Shown here: positions 33,669 to 45,596 of the stretch, piece by piece | Numbering within the stretch: position 1 is the first letter of the stretch | How the letters are laid out: every line of letters starts with the position of its first letter | Source: Prorocentrum cordatum | Lineage: Eukaryota > Sar > Dinophyceae > Prorocentrales > Prorocentraceae | Assembly: GCA_963575745.1 (NCBI GenBank) | Contig: CAUYUJ010015736.1 | Coordinates: 251,523 to 315,522, forward strand | Length of the DNA: 64,000 nucleotides | Reading direction: 5' to 3' | Position numbers and translations under genes: made by a program | Notes under the pieces: model-generated | The model's input: only the letters and a program-made list of their open reading frames with translations | Told to the model about the DNA's origin: nothing | Databases searched by the model: none

Positions 33669-36600
33669 TCATTCCTGGGTTCCACGAGGCCTCCAACGCC
33701 TCATCTCCAGAATCCTGGCACATGTATCGCTGTCGATGGGCACGCTCATGGCCCAATCAACCCACTCCGGGTCCTCGGTGTATGAGTCCAACTGCTCACG
33801 GGTATAAACATGTTCCAGATCGCTACCGGCCTCCAGCCAAAGTCGATACAAAAAATTGCCACGACGCACCCATCCTCTGGCGAGCTGAACAGCGGCATGC
33901 TCAGTATATCTAGTAAATTTGAAAGAGTACTTCCGTTGAAAGCCAAATCGGACGCACCACCTCTCCGCCAGCGCGCGGTTCAAGCAAGCCGCGCAATCTG
34001 TCGGCACCCCAAGGTTGGCTTCCGTCCAGGCGCCCCCAGGGATCTTCAAATAGAAGAACTCCTCGTCACCATCAGCCCCCTCGTAAAGATCCCTTTTCTC
34101 CTGGACGGCCTCCCACACGGCCTCGGCGTCGACCTCAGCAGCATCGTCGCCAGCAGGCTCGTCGGCCTCGGCGGGGCCACCGCCGCGGGCGTTGGCGGGC
34201 CCCCGCCGGTGGCCATGTTGACGACGCCGTTCCTGGATCATGTCGGCCAACTCCTCCCTAGAGAGCCAGGGGAACTCTTCCGCGAGACGGTCGACAACGG
34301 CAACTGCGATGCGGGCATGCCTCGCCTCCTGTGGCGCCCTCTCTCGGAGCTGATTGGCCCAGGGTGCCACGTACTCGTCGAACTCCTGAAACTCCGAATG
34401 GACGACGAGGCGGCTGCCTTGCCAGACCACCTGCACGACGCCGAAACGAACGCCATCTCGGCATAGACAGGGGACGGCATGAGCTGCCACATAATTCATG
34501 TCGTGCCTGTAGGCAACGAAACCAAACTGCGATCGGATGTCATCTACAGGCAAGACGCCTACGGCAGGGCAAGCGTCGTCCCGCGTTAGCTCTAATAACT
34601 GGACGCCGAGGGGTTGCTGGGAGCAGACAGTGACATACCATATACAAACTGGGAGCTCCTCCAAACTCTCTGCGGCATCTGGAATGGGCACCAAGGCGGC
34701 GCCGACAAACCTGTCCCGACCGCCTGCGACCACGGGCACCCACCACGGGAGCTGGGCGGGACGCCTAACGAAAGTCTTCGCCTTGTCCTCGATCGCCCGT
34801 TGCAACTCCGGGTCTGGCGCCACGGGGGCCCTGGCGGATCGTTCGCAGATGTCGTGCACGAGAGCTGATTTCGACCGCATGTCGTGGAAATTCGTGGTCA
34901 TGCGTTCCAGCGCCTCTTCCGTGAACGTCATGGCCGAGAGCTTGTTCGGGTGGGAACTAGTGACGATGGCAGGGCCATCGCATGGGGGTTCCAAGTCCGC
35001 TTCTCGCCTCTTGCGGACCAGCTCGCCGAGATCGGCCTCCAATGTCGCCGCGAGCTGATCGCGCTCCTGCACCCGTCGATGTTTCTCTGCCTCTGCCGCG
35101 CGCCCAAGACGAGCTTTCTCCGCGACTGGCAAAGACGCGTATCGGGCGGAGTGCTCGGCGATGCATCTCTTGCGAACACGGAGAGCAGCCGGAGTTGAGG
35201 CGTCCATCCCCACGCATGCCTCGCGGATCAACTCGCGGCAATACTCCTGAAAGACGGGGCCCCGACCGAAGAAATCGTCGGCAATTGGCAAATTCCGAGC
35301 CCGCTGACGCGAACGCGCCCCCGTCGCTACCCTACTTTTGCGGGGGGGGGGGGGGGGGGGGGGGGCAGGCAGGGTGGAAGGAGGCATCCTGGTCGGGGCG
35401 GAGGGTCGGACCAACCAGGCGGCACGGACGCGGGCGGAGCAGGGGGGAGAGGTCAGAGGCGGCCAACGAGCGGTTGGGCGGGCCGACGGAGCACTCCACG
35501 CAGGGCGGAGGCGAGGGCGAAGGCGCTTGGGGCGCGGGGAGGCATTCATTTCAAGAGGCAGAGGCCGAGGCAAGCATGCAAACCGAAGGCGGGCAAAGCC
35601 TCGGCTACGGGGAGGCAGGCAAATACAAAGGCGCGGGAGGGCGAGGGCACGGGATGTCGCTCCCAGGGACTGGCCCTGTTTGCGACTTCTTACTAACGAT
35701 CTGTTCGGCGGGGCCCCAGTCCTGCAGTCCGGAATACAACGTGGGCCTCCCTCGCAACGCCTCGATGCGAGCCCTGAGAGCCATCTCTTTGGCTAGTCCT
35801 CTTGGCTGGGCAAAACACGGGGCAGCCTGAGCCAACAAAGCCCGGTGGCCCAGCACGCTGGCGCCAATTCGATTGTGATATTGTTTCACAATCGCGCCTG
35901 CGCCATGAGCCTTCTCGACTAAGCACGTCGTGCAAGGGGACTCGCGCAACAGCGCCAGGGAGCGGGCCACGACCGCCACGGGGAGAAGTCCCGAATCCAA
36001 GCATCGGCGGATTTTCAAGCTACTCGTGTCCAGGTCCGCTGCGGGGGCGGCACCCAATGCGTCCAACTGCGCGCGGATGTTGCCCTGGGTCAGACACAGC
36101 GGGAATTGCTCGAGATGGCAAAACGCATGTTTCCACAAGTAACCGTTCATGTTGTGCACTGCCTGCAAGGTGAGGCCCCGCAAGGTGGGGCCAGATTCGC
36201 CTGCGAGCTGGCCAAGGGCGCTCCACGTATCGAGGTGCAAAGATTCAACCCATGTGGTTTTATCTCTGCATAAACGCTTGAGTTCAGCGCCGCGCTTGAG
36301 GAATCTGTCGTCCTGCATGACTTCCAAGTTGAATGCCTCACAAGGTTGCGCGGCCACAGCGGCCACGACGAGATATCGCAGATGGGGCCTGCCAATATTG
36401 GAGAAACCGCCCAAATGATATGTGCACAAGCCATCCCGCTTGTACACTAAATCAACCAAAACGGGCAAGCCAACGCACATCGATCCGAGAAACAGCCGGC
36501 ATGACGGCCCAACGCCAGCCCACCTCGTCTCCGAAAAAGATTTCCACCGGAGGAAGTACATGATGGTTGACGCCAAAATGCCGCGCCAGTCCCGGTGGCC

Positions 36601-37515
36601 CCCCAATCTCTGCGAAACACGAAGGATGGAAGCTTGTTGGTCGAATCGTGGATCTACTAGCATGACATCCTCCATCAGTGTCTCCGGCACCCCCATCACC
36701 TCCCAGAACTCCTGGCGACGAGCCAACTGTTCGGGAGGGTCTTCGAACACCACGTGGGCAGAACACACAAACTGGAAGACAACTTGGAAAAGCTCGTTGG
36801 ATGTATCACGGCAAGATTTAATGCCGATGTGGATGTCATCCAGGAGTTGTTTTGTGCTGACCTCCGACATCCCCCACGATATCGCGCTGCTTGCAACGTG
36901 CGCGATGCACCTCATGCCAAAGAACCAATCGCTTAATCGTAAAGGATGGTGTGGATCAGTTGACACGGAGGGGTCGTCCAGGGCGTCATAGAACAAGTCG
37001 CAGCGCGCCTCCATCCTGCGAGACATGCCAGCGAAGTGCAGGCCGTCTTGAAGAACAAACGTGATAACAACACCGTCGTGGACGTGTTGGCGGAGTGTCT
37101 CCTCGTGGTCTACAGCTGCCTGGAGCATGTGCCATCCGGTTTTGCCCTGCCCGAGCCCTCTCGGGGCCTCGAACCGCATGGCTGATCGAATCTCCCCGCT
37201 GGGAGAGATGGTCTTTACGATACTTTTTTCGAGGAGGAACTCGGCGCGTACGCGCCCAGTTCGCCTCAGAACGTGCTCACCCAACAACGCTGTTTTCGAG
37301 TCTGATATCTTGCACCCCCATCCGTCCGACATGTACGTCATAAGGACGGGCCACTTGGACATGCGAGCTACCTGGAATAGTCGATGCACCTGTTCCTCGG
37401 TCTCCTGTTTGAGCACGCTGCACGCTACCCAGGCGTCGCGTCGGTCGCTCTTGCAGTGCATAGCGGACGGCCTCGCGAGACGCCTGACGACATCAGAGAT
37501 GCACTCTGGCTCCAT
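33669..37515 (-). CDS. Large gene in two coding blocks, unknown function
   Basis: Two long, coding-like blocks on one strand lie in different frames. Block 1 runs from the ATG at 37515 (MEPECISDVVRRLARPS) to about 35700 and holds YMSDGWGCKIS, VITFVLQDGLHFAGMS, FSETRWAGVGPSCRLFL and CTTCLVEKAHGAGAIVKQ. Block 2 begins after a poly-C tract on the minus strand ending GCAAAAGTAG (35335-35365), which looks like a pyrimidine tract with an AG acceptor, and runs to the stop at 33669; it holds ADDFFGRGPVFQEYCREL, a charged helix, WWVPVVAGGRDRFVG and an acidic linker. An intron of roughly 350 nt joining the blocks is the simplest model; the donor is not identified and a frameshift is the alternative. 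I do not recognise a catalytic domain. Residue patterns recall multicopy dinoflagellate proteins, possibly transposon-derived (inference). Confidence 0.55.
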
Positions 37516-40500
37516 CAGCGTTGGTCCGAAGAGACAAACAACAGACAAGAGAGAGAACAAAAGAGGAGGATGCGGGCGCCCTCGAGCCGAAAGGGCAACG
37601 GAAAGAAGATGGCGAGAATGACGCTGATACCAATACGAACCCTGGCATTAGGAAACGAACGCAATTAGATCAGGAATGCTTATGGGAGCTCAGCTGACCC
37701 CTCGTTTATCGAAATGGGGCGAGGCGGGCTTGGGCGCCCTGGGGACAGCCAGCGGGGCGCGACCTCGGCTTCACGACACTCCCTGGTACCTGCGAGGCTG
37801 CGCGGTTGCGCGCCCCCCAACCCTCAACTCCCGAGCACCAAACAAAAAGCACCGCGAACGCAACATCGAAGAGACTCGGACGCCTGAGGGGTCCTGGAGT
37901 GGCTAGACGCTCAGCATCCAAAGTACATCGATGCGGAGACGCCAGCAGCAGCCCGAAACCACAGCTCTTCGTTGGGCTTACGCGTTCGCACTGGGATGAT
38001 GCTGGGGGTGGGGGTGGGGTAAAAACAATAGCAGCAGCAACCACCGCAGAAGCAGCCAGGGGACTCGGGACGCCTGGACCAGGAAGGGTCGGACCAAGAG
38101 AAACCACGCGGGAAGGAGACGCGAGGGGGCAAGAGCGCAGAGAGCCTGCTGAGCTCGAGTAGGAGAGAGAAGAGGAGGAACAGCAGCAAGGGCAATGGCA
38201 GCGCACGCAACACTACATAGCGAGCCCGGCGACCCTCGCCACATGAAGGCTCCGCTGCACTTTTCTCGGGGGCCAGAGGCCCGCCCGTCGACGAGGGTCC
38301 CCCTCCAAGGAGGGGCAAGGGAGAGTGCCGCCGCGGGCGAGCAAGGGCTGACGACATCCTGAATTCGTCCATGTATCGCCCCCCCCCGCCTCATTCCTCG
38401 ACTTTTCCCGCCCTCCTCGGTTCATGGCTGCTGAAAAAAATCGTTCGGAGCGGGGTGTCCTGTCAAATTCGCGCCGCGCTCTGGTTGTTTGGGTTTCTCG
38501 TGTTCTTGATAAGTCATGGGTTTTCGAAACATCCCTCGGAATGACCCCCATGGGCAGCTACCTCGGAGTGCCGTGTATCCGATTTGGGGGGCAAACGCAA
38601 GTTTTTGTTTTCCGCATCTCGGTCTGAATGCACTGTGGGCCCTTGATGCGTGCTTTGGGCGTTGTCGCATCATGCGGCCTGCCCTGGAGGGGGCCCCCCG
38701 TCCTCTGCGCCTCCGCTGCCTCCTTGCCCCTCCCTCTTCCAGTCGTTTTCGCCCACCCCTTTCAGCACCCCCCAACGCCATTCCTGCTCCCCCATGGACC
38801 CCCGTGCCCCGACCCCTTGGACCGAACGCCTGCCTGGCCCCCCGCCCGCCCCACGCAGCGAGAACATTGAGGAGAGGAGGAGCTAGAAGGGTTGCAGGGC
38901 GAATAGAACGAGCAATGGAGGAAAACAACGAGGAGGAGGAGGAGGATCATATTTTCCATTGAGGAACCCAGCGCTGCGCATGCTCTCTGACAAGCACAAC
39001 GCCGCCCATGACCTTCCCCGCGCATGAGCAGAAACTCTCTGTTCACTTTCGCCTTTGGGACGGCCATGCGGCGGTGCCGACGGGCGCGGGCGAGCCATCG
39101 CAGAGGAACGCCGAATCAAACTCCAGCGCGCTCGCTGGGCCCCGCTCCCCGTCGGTGTTCCAGCCGGAGCGCGCCCGCCGCGGCAGGGCGCAAGGTTCTG
39201 CCGCGCGAGCGGGGTGATGCGCCAAAACCTTGACATCGGCGCGCCAGCGCCAGCTCCCCGCGCAAACGCCAGCCGAGACCCCGCAGCACGACGACAACCC
39301 ACCCCCTACAGCAGGGCCATAACCCTGCCGACACAGAACGAACGGCGCCTCTATCCCCCACGCGCGAACGCTTGAAAGCGCGCGCAAGCTCGATACTGAT
39401 CAGGGCGCTGACCCAGCCCATGCGCAAGTTGATGAAACAGTGCCCGCATCAAGGTGTCGGCCTAGGGCTGACACCTGGGCGCCGCCCCTGCTCCTACGGC
39501 AAGGCAACGATTCAACAACGCATGCCAAAGCGGCGACCCCGACCTTGCAACCCGGCGCTTGCAGTCCCCGCAACGGGGTGTCAGCCCAAACGCTGCGCCG
39601 AGGCGCCGAAACAATCCGCACGGCGGCGCGCGACGCCCATCCCCAATCACCAGAGCGCCACCCGAAGCACTGCAGAAAAACACCAGCCTGGCCCGCGCAG
39701 CAAAAAGCCAACGCAATCAAATTCGCACGCCGCGTGGACCTCGCCCACAAGCACATGCGAACAAGCTCGCGGAACGGGCCACTTGCGCGTGATAGCATGC
39801 GTAATGTGAGAAGTGAGCGGCGCGTACTCTGTGAAGTTAAATGCACTCTAGCATGTACTAGCCAAACCACCGCACGGCAATGCGCGCCTGCACAACGAAG
39901 TAAGCAAACAAAAACTGAAAAACAACGCAATTTCGTTTGGAATGGATTTCGGCGCGCTCCCCTTTTCGTCTCCAAAGGAAAGGCCACTATGATCAATGTG
40001 CAATCCGCCACAAAAGGAATCATTGAATCCTTTTGTAATCCGCCACATAAAAACAATTGCCATGTAATCCGCTACGGAAGAGATCCTCACTACCAAACGC
40101 TGTCGCAAGGAGAAGAATACACATTTGCAACGAATAAAAACGGGGGTGAGGAGGGGGAAGCGAAAACACAAAAACATAGGTCAATCAAATCATAGTTTGA
40201 CCTAGACCAGGAGGAGGAAGAGGAGGAGGAGGAGGATGAGGAGGCGAAGGGGCAATGGCGTTGTGCGACTGACCCTTGCGGCCCAAACGACCAACCAAGG
40301 CGGGAAGAGCGAGGGGACAGGGGGTAAGACCGAGGGAAAGAAACAGTATTTGAAATGGCAAGGGGACAGGGAAGATGCTTGCAGTTTGAAGGGTGGCGAT
40401 GAGCATTGCTTTGGTTTCGGCGCACGTGTGCGGGTCTGCAAAACACTACCTATGACGCATATCGGTCGTGCGAGAACCGACTGTTTGGGGACCACGCTGG

Positions 40501-40555
40501 TAAGCATCTGTGTGTGCCAGGTTCACCCATGTGGACCTTCTGGCGAGGATTGTTG
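37516..40555. other. No supported gene
   Basis: Mixed GC-rich sequence. Two or three inverted GTGGCGGATTACA-family units (CCGCCACAAAAGG, AATCCGCCACAT) lie at 39985-40085 and a GGAGGA run at 40208-40240. Open frames here are Ala/Arg/Pro-rich and lack motifs. Confidence 0.4.
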
Positions 40556-41000
40556 TTGGCCGAGGCGTACAAATCGAACGTTAGCTAGCATGAACCCCAT
40601 ACAGCGTGTTTATAGCAGTGTAGAATGTGCAAGTCTAGGTGGGGCAATACATGTGGCGCAATTTACGTGGTGCAACCGGTGGTGTGCAAGATAGGTGTAC
40701 AATGTGCATATACATGTGTGTGTGTGTGCTGTGCAATATGCGTGGTTCCATGTATGTGGTGCAACCGATATATATACATATGTATATATATATATATATG
40801 TATGTATATATATTGTGCAAAAGGTGTGGTGCAGCACAGTTTGGGCACTCTCTGTCGCGCCGTATACGTGGCACACACTAGGTGGTGCCATGTATGTGGT
40901 GCGACCGACGTGGTGCAATCGAAGTGGTGCAAGACGCCTTGTTCAGTATATGTGGTGCACTCTATTCGGTGCAATTAATGTTTGCTCGCAGTGAAATGTC
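40556..41000. repeat. TGTGGTGCAA minisatellite with (TA)n
   Basis: Degenerate units of 10-25 bp with TGTGGTGCAA occupy 40640-40980; a (TATA)n tract lies at 40768-40815. Confidence 0.8.
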
Positions 41001-42365
41001 AACTCCACTGCTCCGTCGTAGTACCCTGCGTACAAGACGCGCGCGCTTTTACCTGCATCACACAGATGCCCTGTACCTGGAAATCAGCATAGCGACCGTT
41101 CGCCTTCCGAACTGTCGCCATGGTAATCTCCAGTTGTCTTTTGGGCACGCGCCGCAGAATCTGCCTCGATCACAAGATCATCGCGCCCTGTTTGGCAGCG
41201 GGACCTCCAGCCAGAAGCAAATGGATGCGGGGGGGCGGGGGGAAGAGGAGGAGAAGGACGCCGACGACGACCGCGACGAAGACGAAAAAGAAAAGACAGA
41301 GAAAAACGATGAGGGCAAGGACGAGGACGAGAACGAGGAGGAGGACACCAGGGACAAGAACCTACGGAGCCATCTTCTGAGGATCTGGAGGAGGAGGAGG
41401 AGGAGGAGGAGGGGCACAGGAGGAGGAGGAGGAGGAGGAGAAGGATCACACGTAGCGGAGGAGGATGAGGGTGAGGAGGGTGAAGAGGGGGAGGAGGAGG
41501 CCGATGGGGACGAGGACGAGGGCTAGAATTCGGACGGGGAGGTGTGTTGCTGCTGATGGTGGTGCTCGTGCCGCTGCTGCTGGTGCTGCTGCTGGTGCTG
41601 CTGCTAGTGCTGATGGTGCTGGTGCTGCTGCCTGTGGTGGTGCTGCTGCTGGTGCTGCTGGTGCTGCTGATGGTGCTGCTGCTGGTGCTGGTGGTGCTGC
41701 TGCTGGTGCTGGTGGTGGTGCTGCTGCTGCCGCTGCTGCTGCTGGTGCTGCTGCTGCTGCTATTAGTGCTGCTGTTCGAGTTGTTGCTGCTTTTGGTGCT
41801 GGTGGTGGTGCTGAATAGCAGGGTAGTGGTAGTAATACCTGCACTTGTACTCGTAATTGTCGTAGTCTCTTCACATGTCAATAGCATAGTGGTAGCCGTA
41901 GTTGTTCCACACCAACGAGGAGGGAGTTCCACAAACCAGTTCGGGGGGGGGTCCACAAAACAAGGAGGGAGTTCCACGAACCCCAGAGGAGTTCTCCTGG
42001 ACCCCTTGGTGAGGGAGTTCCACAAACTAAGAAGGGAGTTCCACCAACCCCAGGGGAATTCTACAGGACCCCCCAGTGAGGGAATTCCACAAACCAAGGA
42101 GTTGTGAGCTGCACAAACCCGAGGGGAGTTCCACAGAACCCCCCGAGAGTTCCACAAACCCTGGGGGAGGTTGCCCACGTCAGCGAAGGTCAGTGCAGGT
42201 CGGCGCAGGTCACAGGGATCAGCGCGGGACAGCAAAGGTCAGCGCAGGTCAGAGCAGGTCAGCGCGGGTCTAACGGGCGCGGACCCGCGCGCCGACTCGT
42301 GCGCCGACCCGCACGCCGGCCCGCGCAGACCTGCGCCGACAAGCGCTGACCTGCGCAGGTGACAT
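41001..42365. repeat. GAG-, CTG- and AGTTCCACAAACC-type repeats
   Basis: GAG/GAC triplets fill 41225-41525, CTG/GTG triplets fill 41535-41815, about eight degenerate units with GGAGTTCCACAAACC fill 41915-42165, and GCGCAGGTCA units fill 42180-42275. The last motif recurs inverted (GACCTGCGC) at 42326-42358. No gene is supported. Confidence 0.8.
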
Positions 42366-42638
42366 GTGGCAAGCACTCCGGTCACAATGATTGTCATCGT
42401 CGTCTTTATCATCTTCATAACATTCGCCCTCATCGGTCTGGTATACTCATTTGTCCGACGCACTCGACCGCTTCGGCGTCGGTGGGCACGGAAGTGCTGC
42501 TGGCATCGTGGAACGTATCACGGCGCACTTCTCCTCCTCTCTGGGTCAACCTGCGGGATCCATCGGGGCCACGACTTACGACTGGACGCGGCTCGAAGCA
42601 ATGACCGGATGGCGTCTGGCAGGGGGTCGGAGAAGTGA
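42366..42638 (+). CDS. Small ORF with one membrane segment (doubtful)
   Basis: Ninety residues from an ATG at 42366, or 83 from a second ATG. Residues about 8-30 form one strongly hydrophobic segment (MIVIVVFIIFITFALIGLVY), directly followed by a basic stretch (VRRTRPLRRRW), the usual pattern for a single-pass segment with its basic side in the cytosol. The remainder is not hydrophobic. No neighbour or splice signal supports expression; it may be chance between repeat blocks. Confidence 0.25.
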   Translation: MASTPVTMIVIVVFIIFITFALIGLVYSFVRRTRPLRRRWARKCCWHRGTYHGALLLLSGSTCGIHRGHDLRLDAARSNDRMASGRGSEK

Positions 42639-42879
42639 CCTCAGGCGAACCTGACCCAGACCGCCAGCGTCGCGAAAGCAACCACGACGGCCAGGTGTTC
42701 CTGATGTGGGGCCCCTCGAGGCCCGCCCTGGGCCCGGCAGCCAGGACCAGCGGAAACCTGCCCAGAGCCCCGGAGGCGAGAAGCCGGTGCGGGAGGCGGT
42801 CGGGAGAGCGAAGGGCCCGACCGCGTGAGGCTGCGGGTGCCGCGAGACAAGCGAGATGAAGCAGGGGGGGGAAAGAGGG
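42639..42879. other. Unique spacer, no gene
   Basis: Short GC-rich unique stretch leading into the 90-bp tandem repeat. Confidence 0.4.
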
Positions 42880-43765
42880 GCGTGCCGACACGGGGCAGCT
42901 GCGCCAGGCGGACCCCTGCCGCTGGGGCCTCGGAGGGACTTCCCTTCGGGGCCACGCGCGGCACGTGAGGGGTGAGCCGAATCGAATGCGGGCACGCCAT
43001 GCGGACCCTGCCGCTGGGGCCTTCGGTGGGGCTCCCCTCGGGGCCACGAAACGTGTGAGGCTTAGGATGAATCGGATGCGGGTACGCCACGCGGACCGTG
43101 CCACTGGGGCCCTCGGTGGGGCTCCCTTCGGGGCCACGAAACGTGTGAGGGGTGTGCCGAATCGGGCGCGGGCAGGCCATGCGGACCCTGCAGCTGGGGC
43201 CTTCGGTGGGGCTCCCTATCGGGCCACGAAGCGTATGAGGCGTGTGCCGAATCGGGTGCGGGCACACCATGCAGACCCTGCCGCTTGGGCCCTCGGTGGG
43301 GCTCCCTTCGGGGCCACGAAGCGCGTGAGAGGTGAGCCGAATCGAATGCGGGTACGCCATGCGGACCCTGCCGCTGGGTGGGGCCTTCGGTGGACATCCC
43401 TCCCTTCGGGGCCACGAAACCTGTGAGGGGTGTGCCGAACCAGGTGCGGGTACGCCATGCGGACCCTGCCGCTGGGGCCTTTGGTGGGGCTCCCCTCGGG
43501 GCCACGAAATGTGTGAATTTCAGGGTGTGCCGAGTCTGATGCGGGCACGCCACGCAGACCCTGCGGCTGGAGCCTTCGGTGGAGCTCCCTGCGGGGCCAC
43601 GCAACGTGTGAGGGGTGTGCCGAGTCGGATGCGGGCTGGCCATGCGGACCCTGCGGCTGGGGCCTTCGGTGGAGCTCCCTGCGGGGCCACGCAACGTGTG
43701 AGGGGCGTGCCGAATCCGGCGCGGGCTGGCCATGCGGACCCTGCCGCTGGGGCCTCCGGTGGGGC
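42880..43765. repeat. 90-bp tandem repeat, about 10 units (30 codons)
   Basis: Units contain CATGCGGACCCTGCCGCTGG, GGTGGGGCTCCCTTCGGGGC and ACGAAACGTGTGAGG. The 90-bp period keeps frames in register, so a 30-residue repeat is readable on plus (for example ADPAAGAFGGAP) and another on minus (GPEGSPTEGPSGRVRMA). Some units are longer by 6-9 bp, again a multiple of 3. No unique coding flank is seen, so I annotate it as a repeat. Confidence 0.9.
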
Positions 43766-44490
43766 AAAAGGCCCTGGCCCGGCGCACGCTCGACCACGGC
43801 TGGGTCCTGCCACAGCGGCCTGCCCACCGCCAGGAACAGAGCACCCCTCGCCTGCGCCACCGCCCCGAAGAGCTGCGCCCCGAGGCCTCGAGGCGCGCGG
43901 CGGGAGCACGGGCCCCGGGCCGCGCAAGCCCGCGGCCCCGCGAGGGAGGCCCCGCGAGGGAGGCCCCCGAGCGGGGAGAGGCAGAGGCACCGATGCCGCT
44001 GCTCCGAGCACTCCGAGGATGCGCTCGGACCAGGACTTCCGGGCGAGTCCAGCCAGGGCTGCCGTGGCGGTATCCCGTCCTCGGCTGGCCGAGAGAAGCC
44101 CCCGAGAGCCCCCCTCCCCCACCGCACGAGAGGGCCCCAGGGAGGCATCCCCGAGAGGCCTCTGGCCCGCGAACCCCTGGCGCGGCGGCAGAACCTGGGC
44201 CGAAGAGGCCACCAGACATCATGAGCATGCTGTGGAGGCCTCCCAGGTGGGGTCCGAGTGGATGGGGCCAGAGGATCGCGCCGCACAGCCGATGCATCGA
44301 CGACGCATCGACAATGCATCGGCGATGCATCGGCGATGCATCGGCGACGTCGGCGCGGCATCGGCGACGCCGGCGTGGTGAAAATCGGGCTCCATGTTGA
44401 GCCGCATCGACGATGCATCGGCTGTGCGGCGCGAGCCTCCGATCCCATCTGCTCGGACCCAACCCGGGAGGCCTATAGATGATGCCCGCC
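43766..44490. other. No gene; GATGCATCGGC minisatellite at 44280-44380
   Basis: GC-rich unique sequence precedes an imperfect minisatellite whose units contain the palindrome GATGCATC (44287-44350), with a further unit at 44412. Confidence 0.6.
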
Positions 44491-44499
44491 CCGCCCGGG

Positions 44500-44640
44500 G
44501 GGCCCTCCTGCCCGGGCGCTGCCGCTTGCGTCGCGGGTGCCGCGAGGGCGGCCTGCTCCAGGCGCTCCACGCGCCTCTGCAGCTGCCTGTGCTGCGTGTC
44601 GAAGTCCTGCGGCGCCGCACTCACCGCGTCAGGCGGGGTC
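44500..44640 (-). other. Coding-like coiled-coil remnant
   Basis: On the minus strand the stretch encodes a heptad-like peptide (DTQHRQLQRRVERLEQAALA) with GC-ending codons, followed by Ala/Pro/Gly. CTC triplets (GGA on this strand) lie just upstream. Similar remnants occur at 4410-4530, 12370-12495 and 61740-61830. It could be an exon; no splice junction can be fixed. Confidence 0.3.
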
Positions 44641-44819
44641 GCCGTCGTCGGCGGCGGTGTCGACGGCGGTCGTCCCTCCTGCTCGTCCTCCCTCTCCCTG
44701 GTTCCTCCTCGTCCTCCTCTGCCTCTGTTCTCCTCCTCCTACTGCTGCTCCTGGCAGCTCCCCAATTCCCTCCCTGTTCTCACTGTCCCTCCTCCTCCTC
44801 CTCCTCCTCCTCGAGGTCC

Positions 44820-45596
44820 TCCATTCCTTCTCCTTATAAACAATTCCTCCCTGTCGCACCCCGAGACCAGTTGTTAGGGCGGGCCGGGCGTTCCGCCTGA
44901 GACTTCCTCACCACTTATGACCCTGAAGCTCTAACACTGACAACATGTTCACAGATGGAGGGCGGGTAGTTTTCAAAATGTGGCCCTCGACTGAACGCCG
45001 CGCAGATTCGCTTTCAAAAGTTGCAAGATGTTCACGGATTGAGGGCGGGTTGTTTTCAAAATGTGGATCTCGCCTTAGCGCCGCACACATTCATTTTCAA
45101 CAGTTGCAAGAGTTTCACGGATTGAGGGAGATTCCTTCCAAAATGTGGCTCTCGCCTTAGCACCGCGCACATTCGTTTTCAAAATTAGCAAGAATTTCGC
45201 GGATTGAGGGCGGGTGGTTTTCAAAACGTGGCGCTCGCCTTAGCGCCGCGCCGTTGCACGGATTGAGAGCTGTTCCTTTTGAAAAGGTGGCTCTCGCCTT
45301 AGCGCCGCGTACATTACTGATACAACATTGCAAAAGTTTCACGGCTTCTCATGATCGGCGTACCAGAAATGGCGTTTTGGAAGGATTCGCGATTCTGAAG
45401 GGCGCAACAATTACGATGATTCGCAGAGCTGATGCCCCAGGAATGCCGTTCTGGCATGCTTCAGGGTCTTCAAACGGTTGTCTTCCAACGAGGCATGCCC
45501 CTCTGTGGAAGTGAACTGTTACAGGGGCATATGAACGGGGAGCTTGGGGGAGGGTTTATTCCAACATCGTTGGTGGCTCTTGGGTTCACACTGGTC
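44820..45596 (+). repeat. Composite dispersed repeat, copy D
   Basis: Best-preserved copy: CTGTCGCACC head (44851), about five 80-bp units (44955-45320) with GGTTTTCAAAATGTGG and CTCGCCTTAGCGCCGCGC, body with CATGATCGGCGTACCAG (45350) and CAAACGGTTGTCTTCCAACG, tail CTTGGGTTCACACTGGTCC and then CTCCTCCTCATCC. A short CTC array (44785-44812) lies directly upstream. Confidence 0.88.
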
